From Sphingopyxis sp. BE259 (lineage in GTDB: Bacteria; Pseudomonadota; Alphaproteobacteria; Sphingomonadales; Sphingomonadaceae), in the NCBI RefSeq assembly GCF_031457495.1, contig NZ_JAVDWM010000001.1:2964001-3028000 (forward strand): a stretch of DNA of 64,000 bases. Direction: 5' to 3'. Under the pieces are notes generated by a model that saw only the letters and a program-made list of their open reading frames with translations, did not search any database and was not told the origin of the DNA. Every line of letters begins with the position of its first letter. Position 1 is the stretch's first letter. Position numbers and translations under genes: made by a program. Below are positions 26,609 through 35,050 of the stretch, piece after piece.

Positions 26609-28564
26609 ATGACCCACACGCTTGACCGGCCGATAGCTGCTGACCAGGTCGACTGGCAACTTCTGGCCTCGGGGATTGAGCAGGGAAATATCCCTGCCCT
26701 TCTGATGCTGCTTCACCAAATGACCGGCGAAGCAAAATGGATCAAGGAGCCCTTTCTGCCGAAACGGGCGCCGGGACTCGATGACAATGATAGCGGTCAG
26801 CTGCCCGAGGATATCCAGCGGACGATACGAGACCACGCGCGTCAGGCGATCGAAGACTGGTTGAACGGCAAGCCGCTTGCCCTGCCCCAGCCCGACAACG
26901 CCCATCTGGCCAGGATGCTGAGCGTCGCGATGACCGAGCATGTGCCCGAGGAATATGGCGATATTGTTGCTGCCGGCATGATGCCAGCGCCGCCCAAACG
27001 CGACATTCCTCCGCTGCTCAATACGAAATCGGCGATTGTCATAGGCGCCGGAATCTCGGGCATCTGCGCCGGGATCGAGCTTCAACGTCTGGGCATCGAC
27101 TATGTCATCTTCGAGAAGAACGAAGATTTCGGCGGCACCTGGTTCGAGAATCGCTATCCCGGATGCGGCGTCGATACCCCCTCGCTGACCTACACATTCT
27201 CGTGCCGCCCGAACGACTGGTCGAAATATTTCCCGCTACGCGACGAAATCGAAGATTATCTGCTCGATACGGCCCGTGAATATGGGCTCCCCGCCCGTGC
27301 CCAGTTCAATTCGAAAGTCGAATCGGCACGCTGGATCGACGACGCCGATCAATGGGAAGTCAAGGTATCGAAGCCCGACGGCTCGATCGCCACGCACCGC
27401 GCCGACTATCTTTTCAGCGCCGTCGGTATTCTGAACATCCCGCAATATCCTAAAATCGAAGGCCTTGATTCCTTTGCTGGCCACGTGATCCACACCAGTC
27501 GCTGGCCCAAGGATGCGGATCTGTTCGGCAAGCGCATCGCCGTGATCGGCAATGGAGCGTCGGGCATGCAGGTCGCCCCCGCGGTCGCCGACGAGGCCAG
27601 CGCGCTCACCCTGTTTGCACGGTCCAAACAATGGGCGGCGCCTTTCCCGCAATTCCGCAAGGACGTTCCCGATGGTGTGCGTTACCTGATGCGGGCCGTG
27701 CCGCTTTACCGGGCTTGGCTGGAACAGCGCCTGTCCTGGACCTTCAACGATCGCGTCCATGGCACCCTGCGCCGCGATCCCGACTGGCCGCATCCCGAGC
27801 GAGCGGTGAACGAGATCAACGACGGCCATCGCCGCCATTTTACCCGCTATGTTCACGAACAGCTGGCCGATCGCCCCGAACTGATCGACGACGTGCTGCC
27901 CGACTATCCGCCCTTCGCCAAAAGGATGCTGCTCGACAATGGCTGGTACCGGACGCTCCGCAAGCCGAACGTCCGGCTGATCTCAGAACATCTGGCGCGC
28001 GTCGACGGCAACCGGCTGATCTCGTCATCGGGGATCGAGGTCGAGGCCGATGTCATCATTCTTGCCACGGGATTCCAGACCACGCGGGTGCTGGGCTCTT
28101 ATGAGGTCGTTGGCCGCAACGGGCAGGTGCTGCGCGATCTGTGGGGCGAGGATGACGCCGCAGCCTATCTCGGCACCCTCGTCCCGGGCTTTCCGAATCT
28201 GTTCATCCTGCTCGGACCGAACGTCGGTTCTGGTCACGGCGGCAGCATGATCCGCAATATCGAAAATCAGATGCATTTTGCCGGCGAGGTCGTGCTGGCG
28301 AGCGCCGCCCGCGGCGCCGACACCGTCGAGGTGAAAGAGGACGTCTATCAGGATTATCGCCGCCAGATCGACGCCGCGCACGAGAAACTTGTGTGGACCC
28401 ACCCGGGCACCGAAAACTGGTACCGCAATGCGAAAGGCCGCGTGATAGCGATCACGCCATGGCGCAACGATGCCTTCTGGCGCATGACGCGTTCGCCGAA
28501 TGCTGACGATCTGGCGTTCGGCAAAACTGCCAGCGACCGCCAGCCGCTCGCCGAGGCCGGTTGA
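26609..28564 (+). CDS. Baeyer-Villiger-type flavin monooxygenase
   Basis: The 651-residue protein has two dinucleotide-binding motifs, GAGISG (residues 146-151, FAD) and GNGASG (near 315, NADPH). Between them, near residue 287, is FAGHVIHTSRWP, an exact match to the Baeyer-Villiger fingerprint FxGxxxHxxxWP. It therefore probably inserts oxygen next to a carbonyl, giving an ester or lactone. About 140 residues precede the FAD domain, an extension found only in some longer members of the class. The ATG at 26609 is preferred to the TTG at 26588. The gene lies 103 bases after the ligase gene. Confidence 0.9.
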   Translation: MTHTLDRPIAADQVDWQLLASGIEQGNIPALLMLLHQMTGEAKWIKEPFLPKRAPGLDDNDSGQLPEDIQRTIRDHARQAIEDWLNGKPLALPQPDNAHLARMLSVAMTEHVPEEYGDIVAAGMMPAPPKRDIPPLLNTKSAIVIGAGISGICAGIELQRLGIDYVIFEKNEDFGGTWFENRYPGCGVDTPSLTYTFSCRPNDWSKYFPLRDEIEDYLLDTAREYGLPARAQFNSKVESARWIDDADQWEVKVSKPDGSIATHRADYLFSAVGILNIPQYPKIEGLDSFAGHVIHTSRWPKDADLFGKRIAVIGNGASGMQVAPAVADEASALTLFARSKQWAAPFPQFRKDVPDGVRYLMRAVPLYRAWLEQRLSWTFNDRVHGTLRRDPDWPHPERAVNEINDGHRRHFTRYVHEQLADRPELIDDVLPDYPPFAKRMLLDNGWYRTLRKPNVRLISEHLARVDGNRLISSSGIEVEADVIILATGFQTTRVLGSYEVVGRNGQVLRDLWGEDDAAAYLGTLVPGFPNLFILLGPNVGSGHGGSMIRNIENQMHFAGEVVLASAARGADTVEVKEDVYQDYRRQIDAAHEKLVWTHPGTENWYRNAKGRVIAITPWRNDAFWRMTRSPNADDLAFGKTASDRQPLAEAG

Positions 28565-28584
28565 GCGGAAGCGGGTTGGATCAG

Positions 28585-29559
28585 ATGAAAGCCTTTCAGG
28601 GACATCGCCTGGGTGCGGTTGAGGACTTCGCGCTCGAAGAACGATCGCCAGGCGCACCGGGTGCGGGCGAAATCCTCCTGCGCGTCGAGGCGACATCATT
28701 GGGCTTTGTCGATGCGCTGGTGATGCGTGGTCTCTATCAGGCACAGCCGCCCCTTCCTTTCACGCCAGGCGGTGAAATCGTCGGTCGCATCGAATCGCTC
28801 GGCGCGGGCGTGACGGGTTTTGTGCCGGGCCAGCGCATCGCAAGCTGGCAATTCGGCGGCGGCCTCGCCGAGCAGGCGATCGTCCACGCGGCAAGCAGCG
28901 TCGCAGTTCCGGACGCCCTCGACGCGCCGACGGGTTCGGCAATGATCCTCGATTTTTTGACGGCGTACTATGGCCTCTTCGATCGTGGTCATTATCAAGC
29001 GAGCCAGTCACTGCTCGTCACCGGCGCCTCGGGCGGCGTCGGATCGGCGGCGGTGCAACTCGCGCATGCTTGCGGTGGCGTCGTCATTGGGCTCGCGTCG
29101 GGCGAGGCCAAGATGCACCACGTCGCGGCGCTCGGCGCGGACCTGGTGCTCGACTATCGCGACCCCGACTGGCGCAGGCAGCTGAAGGTCCGATACCCCG
29201 CGGGGGTCGATCGGGTCTTTGACCCGGTGGGCGGTCCGTTGTTCGAGGCCTGCTTCCGCTCGCTCGCTAAGCACGGCCGCCACCTAGTGGTAGGCTTTGC
29301 GTCGGGCGACGGCATTCCGCGGCTTCCTGCAAATCTCCCGCTGTTGAAGTCGGGCGAGCTCGCGGGGGTCGATGCCCGCTATCTTGGCGAAAGCGATCCC
29401 GCGCGGGTGCGGGCCATATTGGGAATCATCTTCCGCCTTGCCGAACGCGGCCGGATCCGATCGGTGGTCGATCAGATTTTCCCGCTCGCCGAAGCACCGG
29501 CGGCGTTCCGCGCGCTCGGCTCGGGCGCGCGCATCGGAAAGATTGTCGTCACGCCCTGA
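28585..29559 (+). CDS. NADPH:quinone oxidoreductase-like MDR protein
   Basis: This 324-residue medium-chain dehydrogenase/reductase lacks the zinc-binding residues of alcohol dehydrogenases and resembles the quinone oxidoreductase/enoyl reductase branch. The substrate domain has PLPFTPGGEIVGRIESLG, and the Rossmann domain has VTGASGGVGSAAVQLA near residue 145. The start at 28585 gives the canonical MKAFQ opening, 20 bases after the monooxygenase stop. It ends 4 bases from the convergent P450 gene, so no terminator separates them. Probable reduction of an enone or quinone-like intermediate is inference. Confidence 0.88.
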   Translation: MKAFQGHRLGAVEDFALEERSPGAPGAGEILLRVEATSLGFVDALVMRGLYQAQPPLPFTPGGEIVGRIESLGAGVTGFVPGQRIASWQFGGGLAEQAIVHAASSVAVPDALDAPTGSAMILDFLTAYYGLFDRGHYQASQSLLVTGASGGVGSAAVQLAHACGGVVIGLASGEAKMHHVAALGADLVLDYRDPDWRRQLKVRYPAGVDRVFDPVGGPLFEACFRSLAKHGRHLVVGFASGDGIPRLPANLPLLKSGELAGVDARYLGESDPARVRAILGIIFRLAERGRIRSVVDQIFPLAEAPAAFRALGSGARIGKIVVTP

Positions 29560-29563
29560 GGCG

Positions 29564-30796
29564 TCACCATCGGGCGGGAAGCGTGCTCATGCCGCGAAAC
29601 AAAAATCCGTCGCGCCAGGCCGGTGCATCGGTATCGACCGTCAGTCCCGGTAACCGCGTCGCCAGCTGCTGAAACGCGACCCGCCCTTCCAGCCGCGCCA
29701 GTTCGGCGCCGACGCAGAAATGGATACCGCCACCAAAGCTGAGATGTCGGGACGCATTGTCGCGCCCGATATCGAAGCCGTCGGGATTGTCGAACACGCG
29801 CGAATCCCGATTTCCGGCGCCGATCAGCGTCAGTATCTTTTGGCCCTTCGCGATGGCCTGTCCCCGAACCTGCGTCGCGCGCAGCGCGGTGCGATAGGTG
29901 GCGATAAGCGAGCTTTCGTAGCGCAGCACCTCATCGACCGTTCCGGCAGCATAAGCCGCCGGATCGCCGATCAGGCGTTGCCACTGATCGGGAAAGCGGC
30001 TGAAGCTGAGTAGGCCGTTGCCGATCATATGTGCGGTTGTCTCGAATCCGGCGCCGAACAATCCGATCGCGACGGTCACCAGCTCGTCGTGCGACAGCGC
30101 ATCCTCCGCCCCGCCCGCCTGGACGAGCGCGGTCGCGAGATCGTCTTGCGGCGCCGCCTTGCGCTCGTCGAACAGCGCCTCAAAGAAATTCTGCAACACC
30201 GCAATCTGCGTGTTCGCTGTTGTCAGCTCGGCATCGGTCAACGCACGCGCTTCGAAAACGATGAAACTTTGCGCAATGGCATCGATGACCGCCGGCAGCC
30301 GATCGTCGTCGGGATCGATCCCCAGCATATCGCACATCACGCGCACCGGCAGTTCATATGCAAACCGCGCAATCAGGTCGCCGTGCCCGTCGCCCGCAAA
30401 GCCGTCGATCAACCGGTCGGTGATCTCGCGAATTCGCGGCTCCATAGCGCGCACGCGCCGGGCGGTCAGCGCTCCGGTCACCAACCCGCGCACCCGCGTA
30501 TGGTGCGGCGGATCCTGCATCAGGAACACCTCGGACAACCACTTATAACCGCGCTGCCCCATCACGTCGAAATAAGGGCCGTAGAAAAGCCGGATGTTTT
30601 CGACGAAATCACCCTGACCGAAATCGTCGCGGTTCATCAGGACGGCGCGAACATCCTCATGGCGGCTCACCACCCAATAGCCCAGATCGGAGCGATGGAT
30701 CGGATCGTCCTCGCGCAATCGGGCAAACGCGATGTACGGATCGGCCTTCAGCAAAACGTCGTCGGGAGAAAAAGAAGGCACGCTGACATCGGTCAC
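29564..30796 (-). CDS. Cytochrome P450
   Basis: This is a soluble bacterial P450 of 410 residues. The haem-binding loop FGGGIHFCVGAELARLEG is near residues 350-367, with Cys about 357. The oxygen-binding I-helix motif is GAGFETTAH (near 240), and the ExxR motif is in VDEVLRYESS (near 285). It should hydroxylate or epoxidise an organic substrate, using redox partners not encoded here. The GTG start is preceded by AGGGAGA. It is the third gene of a minus-strand set behind the TonB receptor and the MBL hydrolase, with an 18-base gap. Confidence 0.95.
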   Translation of the reverse strand: MTDVSVPSFSPDDVLLKADPYIAFARLREDDPIHRSDLGYWVVSRHEDVRAVLMNRDDFGQGDFVENIRLFYGPYFDVMGQRGYKWLSEVFLMQDPPHHTRVRGLVTGALTARRVRAMEPRIREITDRLIDGFAGDGHGDLIARFAYELPVRVMCDMLGIDPDDDRLPAVIDAIAQSFIVFEARALTDAELTTANTQIAVLQNFFEALFDERKAAPQDDLATALVQAGGAEDALSHDELVTVAIGLFGAGFETTAHMIGNGLLSFSRFPDQWQRLIGDPAAYAAGTVDEVLRYESSLIATYRTALRATQVRGQAIAKGQKILTLIGAGNRDSRVFDNPDGFDIGRDNASRHLSFGGGIHFCVGAELARLEGRVAFQQLATRLPGLTVDTDAPAWRDGFLFRGMSTLPARW

Positions 30797-30814
30797 GGAT
30801 CGTCTCCCTGAAAA

Positions 30815-31702
30815 CTAGCGGTAGCGCGGCACGAATGTCCCGTCGTCACCGCGTTCGACAAACACCGAATGCGGGGCGCCGAAATGCGCCGGCACAATGC
30901 GCGCCCCCTTGGCGCTCGCGCGTTCGAGAATGCGACGCCTTGTGTCGGCGGCCACGGCACGATCTTCGCAATAGACGCTGTTCCAGTCGGGGCGGGTAAT
31001 CTGCATCGGGTGATGTAATATGTCGCCGGTAAACAGCGCTGTTTCGCCGTCGTTCTCGACCTCCAACACCATATGCCCCGGCGTGTGTCCTGGCGAGTTC
31101 CACGCGGTCATGCCCGGCGCGATCGTGGCGCCATCGTCGATCAGTTCGGCCAGCCCGGCGTCGATCACCGGCTGTACGCTATCCTCGAACACGTTTGCGT
31201 TCACCCCGGCACCGGCAAGGGTCGCGTAAAGCGTCTTGGCCGGGTTCCACGCCTCTTCGTCGGCCCGCGGAAAATAGTATCGCGCCTTGGGAAACGTCGG
31301 CTGCCAGCCCCCATCGCGCCATTCGGTGTTCCATCCCACATGATCAATGTGCAGATGGGTGCAAAACACCTTGTCGATATCGCCCGGCCCGAACCCCGCA
31401 GCCGCAAGACCGTCCAGAAACCGGGTCGTCAGTTGCCCGAAGATCGGGATGCCGGGGCGGTCCTTGTCATTGCCCGCCCCGGTATCGACGATGATTCGCT
31501 CGCTGCCGGTGTCAATCAGCCAGCTTTGCAGATAGCCGTAGATCAGCCCGTCGCGAAAGAAGGCGGGCTCGAAATCGCCCGCCTGCTGGTCGAACGCAGC
31601 TTCCTCATACTCCGCGAAGAGTGCTTCGGGCGGGCTGAAGCCGCCTTGCCACTCTTCCAGGCGATAGACCCGGTGGCGACCGATAGTGAAGGCTGCGTCC
31701 AT
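30815..31702 (-). CDS. MBL-fold metallo-hydrolase (lactonase-like)
   Basis: This 295-residue metallo-beta-lactamase-fold hydrolase has the metal-binding motif THLHIDHVG (HxHxDH, near residues 113-118), a third His in NSPGHTPGHM, the bridging Asp in LFTGDILHH, and a C-terminal His in PAHFGAPH. This arrangement fits lactonases and related ester hydrolases. No signal peptide is present. Because a Baeyer-Villiger enzyme is encoded in the same island, hydrolysis of its ester or lactone product is a reasonable inference. The gene lies 15 bases after the TonB receptor gene in a probable operon. Confidence 0.88.
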   Translation of the reverse strand: MDAAFTIGRHRVYRLEEWQGGFSPPEALFAEYEEAAFDQQAGDFEPAFFRDGLIYGYLQSWLIDTGSERIIVDTGAGNDKDRPGIPIFGQLTTRFLDGLAAAGFGPGDIDKVFCTHLHIDHVGWNTEWRDGGWQPTFPKARYYFPRADEEAWNPAKTLYATLAGAGVNANVFEDSVQPVIDAGLAELIDDGATIAPGMTAWNSPGHTPGHMVLEVENDGETALFTGDILHHPMQITRPDWNSVYCEDRAVAADTRRRILERASAKGARIVPAHFGAPHSVFVERGDDGTFVPRYR

Positions 31703-31717
31703 GATGCGATCCTCCGA

Positions 31718-34000
31718 TCAGAAATCGACCCCAAGCGTGACGCCATAGGTCCGCGGCGGCCGCAACGATCCAACCGACACGAAGCTGTAAAGCGGCGCAG
31801 CAATGATCGTGTTCGCCAGCGCATATTTATCGGTCAGATTCTTGCCCCATAGCGCCAACGACCAGCGCTCGTCGGGCGAACGATAGGTGATGCTCGCATT
31901 GACCAGCGCAAAGGCCTCCTGCCGGGCGTCATTATTGTTGAACTCGGTAAAGAATACCTCGTCCTGCAGGTTGATATCGGCCGACACGTCGAGGAAGCCG
32001 GAATTGCCGAGATTGAAACGCTGATCGACAAACGCTGCAACCGTATATTTGGGCGCGTTCGACAACCGGTTGCCCGAAAGATCGACCAGCCCCGGGTCAG
32101 TCGCACACGTTGGATATTGCGGCCGACTGGCATTGCCCGCGGCATAATAACCGTTGCAGAAATCCTTGTATTTGGCGTTGAGATAGGTGCCATAGACGCG
32201 GATCGTCGTGTTGTCTGCGGGGCGGAAGGTTGCCTCGAGCTCGACGCCATAGTTACGCGCCGACGCCGCGTTGATCGTCTCGACGATGCTGTTGGCATTG
32301 ACGAAACCGACCTGCAGATTTGTATAGTCGTAATAGAAGACCGCACCCGACAAACCAAATTTTCGGTCGGCGGTTTCCCCGCGGAAACCGGCTTCATAGC
32401 TCCACACATATTCGGGATCGATGACCGAATTGATGCTGCCGATATTCACGACGCCCGATTTGAAACCGCGCGTCACCTTGCCATAGAATAAGGTACCGCC
32501 AGGGGTGCGATATTCGATCGCGAACTTGGGCGTGATCGCATTCCAGCTGCCGGTCTTGTCGGTCGGAATATCGAGTCCCTGCGCCTCGAAGGTGAAACGC
32601 CCTACGCCGCTGCGCTTTTCCCAGTTGTAACGCGCGCCGGCGGTGATCGTGAGGTCGGGCAGGATTTCTAAAGCCGCCTCGAGATAGGCGCCGGCGGCTT
32701 TGGTCTTCACGGTGCCGCGCTGGAGATAATTGCCATTGTCGAACAGATTGGCGGGCAGATTGGTGCCGAGCACGATGTTGAAATAGGATGCCAGATTGAC
32801 CGTGGGAACACGCACTTCGCCGAACAGCTTTTCCTCGAAATAGGTCGCGCCGCCGAGCAGCGACAGGCTGCCGACATTATAGTTGAAATTTACTTCTTGG
32901 CTGAACGACTCGCTGTTTTCGGTGTAATCGTTCCGGCCAAAGGCATTGAAATCGCTGACGTCGAGGTCGTCGCGGTTGAAGCGTTTGAACTTGCGATAGG
33001 CGGTGGTCGAGATCAGCGAGAAGTCGCCTGAATCCCACGTCAATATGCCCTGGATGCTCGACCCGTTGCGCTTGTTGATCGCGTCTTCATCCGAATAGAT
33101 GTTTCGCAGATCGGGCTTCTCGCCGCGCGCCGCATAATAATCGAAAATCGTGTCGCCGCCGAGCAGCGAGGATGCGAGTCCTGCTTCGGGCACCACGGTC
33201 GGGCCGAAATAGTGGAACGCGTAATTGTTATCATCTTCCTTGAAGTGATCGGCGACGATCAGCAGTTCTAGGTCGGGTGACAGGTTGGCGAGCAGCGAGC
33301 CGCGGATGGCATAGGCGTCGCGATCGTCGATCGGATTGCCGGTGAACAAATTGGCGCCATAGCCGTCACGCTTTTCATATTTTCCCGCAATGCGGAACAT
33401 CAGATTTTCGCCAGCGATCGGCCCGCCGAGCGCCGCTTCAAGCGTGCGCGCGTCATAATTGCCATAAGTTGCGCGGGCGAAGCCTTCGAATTCGGGGGTC
33501 GGCCGCGCGGTCACGATATTGATCACGCCGCCGGTCGCACCGCGGCCATAGGTCGTCCCCTGCGGCCCGCGCAGAACTTCAATTTGCTGGATGTCATAAA
33601 ATCCGCTGAGTTGCGCGGCGGGGCGGCTGATGATCGCGCCATTCTGAAGAAAGGCGACGGCGCCGTCGGCTCCCAGATCGATGCTGGTGAGGCCGATGCC
33701 GCGGATGAAGGTGCGGTTGACGCCGAACTGGTCACCGACGGAGACGTTGGGCACCGCGGCGGCGAGATCGCCGGCGTCCTCGATGCCGCCGGCCCCCACA
33801 TCGTCTGCACCCAGAACCGAAATCGACGCTCCGGTGTCTTCCAGCGACTTGCCCGATTTGGTCGCGGTCACGATGATCGTGCCGTCATCATTGCCGTCGG
33901 CGACAGCATCCGGGCTGGCGTCTTGCGCCAATGCAGGAGACGCGACAGCGAACGAGCCCATGGCCGTGGCCAAAAGCAAATGCTTGATCTTCGAATTCAT
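31718..34000 (-). CDS. TonB-dependent outer-membrane receptor (catabolic island)
   Basis: The 760-residue protein has a signal peptide ending in SPALA, the TonB-box-like stretch DGTIIVTATKSGKSLEDTG, and a plug domain (FIRGIGLTSIDLGADGAVAF, then QQIEVLRGPQGTTYGRGATG). A long beta-barrel follows and ends in GVTLGVDF with the terminal Phe typical of outer-membrane proteins. It should import the substrate of the island across the outer membrane. A candidate TetR operator lies 37 bases upstream of the start. It leads an apparent operon with the MBL hydrolase and the P450. Confidence 0.95.
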   Translation of the reverse strand: MNSKIKHLLLATAMGSFAVASPALAQDASPDAVADGNDDGTIIVTATKSGKSLEDTGASISVLGADDVGAGGIEDAGDLAAAVPNVSVGDQFGVNRTFIRGIGLTSIDLGADGAVAFLQNGAIISRPAAQLSGFYDIQQIEVLRGPQGTTYGRGATGGVINIVTARPTPEFEGFARATYGNYDARTLEAALGGPIAGENLMFRIAGKYEKRDGYGANLFTGNPIDDRDAYAIRGSLLANLSPDLELLIVADHFKEDDNNYAFHYFGPTVVPEAGLASSLLGGDTIFDYYAARGEKPDLRNIYSDEDAINKRNGSSIQGILTWDSGDFSLISTTAYRKFKRFNRDDLDVSDFNAFGRNDYTENSESFSQEVNFNYNVGSLSLLGGATYFEEKLFGEVRVPTVNLASYFNIVLGTNLPANLFDNGNYLQRGTVKTKAAGAYLEAALEILPDLTITAGARYNWEKRSGVGRFTFEAQGLDIPTDKTGSWNAITPKFAIEYRTPGGTLFYGKVTRGFKSGVVNIGSINSVIDPEYVWSYEAGFRGETADRKFGLSGAVFYYDYTNLQVGFVNANSIVETINAASARNYGVELEATFRPADNTTIRVYGTYLNAKYKDFCNGYYAAGNASRPQYPTCATDPGLVDLSGNRLSNAPKYTVAAFVDQRFNLGNSGFLDVSADINLQDEVFFTEFNNNDARQEAFALVNASITYRSPDERWSLALWGKNLTDKYALANTIIAAPLYSFVSVGSLRPPRTYGVTLGVDF

Positions 34001-34036
34001 AATCTCTCTCCCTGATATACCGGGTGTATAATTTTC

Positions 34037-34048
34037 TACCGGTCAGTA
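34037..34048. promoter_or_regulatory. Candidate TetR operator, site 2
   Basis: TACCGGTCAGTA matches the motif of sites 1 and 3 at most positions and is centred 42 bases upstream of the TonB receptor ATG, where a repressor would block transcription. The core ACCGGT is itself palindromic. Confidence 0.5.
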
Positions 34049-34120
34049 ATCTAATGTCTGGTCAAGCTAGTCGGGCGATCCTGCCCGTTCATCATTTGCC
34101 TTCACTCATACCTTTTGAAG

Positions 34121-34765
34121 CTATTCCGCGCCCGCCAGCCGCAGCGCGGCCTGGACAAGATATTCGATCACTTCTTCAGCAGTTCGCTGGCCGCTGGATG
34201 AATACCAGGTCGGAATCCAGCTGATCAGCCCGCCGATCCACACCGCGATGAACGGGTCGATGTCTTCGCGAAATTCGCCGCTGGCGACACCTTCGCGGAT
34301 CATTTCGCCGATCTGATGGTCGAAACTGTGCCGCAGGCGCAAAATGCGCGTATAATCGTCGGCGCTAAGATGCTTCATTTCGCGCTGATAAACGACGACA
34401 TATTCCTGCCGATCGATCACGATCTGTCCGACCTTGCGTACCACTTCGGCGAGCCGCGCCCGGTGGCTGTCATGCTCATGCGCCAGGACATCTTCCAGCA
34501 CCGCCAGCGCCTCGCTGATCCCGACCTCGCAGATCGCAGAGAGGATCGCCTCCTTGTTCTTGAAATAGGAGTAGAGGAAGGGCTTGGTGACGCTGAGCTC
34601 GCTAGCGACATTGTCGAGCGTGCAGCTGCTGTAGCCGCGCTCGTAAAAAAGATGGCTCGCTGCCTCGACGATACGGTTGACCTTGAAGGCAACGAACTCG
34701 GACTTGAGGGAAGCGCCGGAGACGCGCGGGCGGATCAGGGAATCACTGGACACGGCGACGGTCAT
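34121..34765 (-). CDS. TetR/AcrR family transcriptional regulator
   Basis: The 214-residue protein has an N-terminal TetR helix-turn-helix domain at about residues 30-75 (IVEAASHLFYERGYSSCTLD, then VTKPFLYSYFKNKEAIL). A ligand-binding alpha-helical domain follows with an acidic, aromatic end (IWIPTWYSSSG-like region near 185). It lies between the island operons, divergent from the FMN oxidase gene. Matching operator-like sequences upstream of its own gene and of two operons make it the likely repressor of the island, relieved by a pathway intermediate. That role is inference. Confidence 0.9.
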   Translation of the reverse strand: MTVAVSSDSLIRPRVSGASLKSEFVAFKVNRIVEAASHLFYERGYSSCTLDNVASELSVTKPFLYSYFKNKEAILSAICEVGISEALAVLEDVLAHEHDSHRARLAEVVRKVGQIVIDRQEYVVVYQREMKHLSADDYTRILRLRHSFDHQIGEMIREGVASGEFREDIDPFIAVWIGGLISWIPTWYSSSGQRTAEEVIEYLVQAALRLAGAE

Positions 34766-34866
34766 AGCATCGACCCAAGGCAGCCGGATAGTGACACCAA
34801 AACCTCCCTCCGCGGCGCCATTCTATCGATGGCGGCCCGCTGGAAGGGTATGCCGCAAAAGATATA

Positions 34867-34878
34867 TACCTGCTAGTA
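34867..34878. promoter_or_regulatory. Candidate TetR operator, site 3
   Basis: TACCTGCTAGTA lies in the 285-base region between divergent tetR and the FMN-dependent oxidase gene, about 100 bases from the tetR start. It differs from the complement of site 1 (TACTGGCTAGTA) at two positions. It may serve for autoregulation and control of the oxidase. Confidence 0.55.
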
Positions 34879-35050
34879 GTTTTTACATGAGGCTGGTAAC
34901 TTTAGCGTTGCTGCCACAAGGATGTCGAGAAACGCGGCCTGTTTTGCGCTTTTGAACCGGTCAAAAAGCGATAAGGTACCGACTGGCAGAAGTGGACGAA
35001 AGACCGGCACACGCAAATATGCGTCGGCGATTGAGCGGAGAGACGGGACA

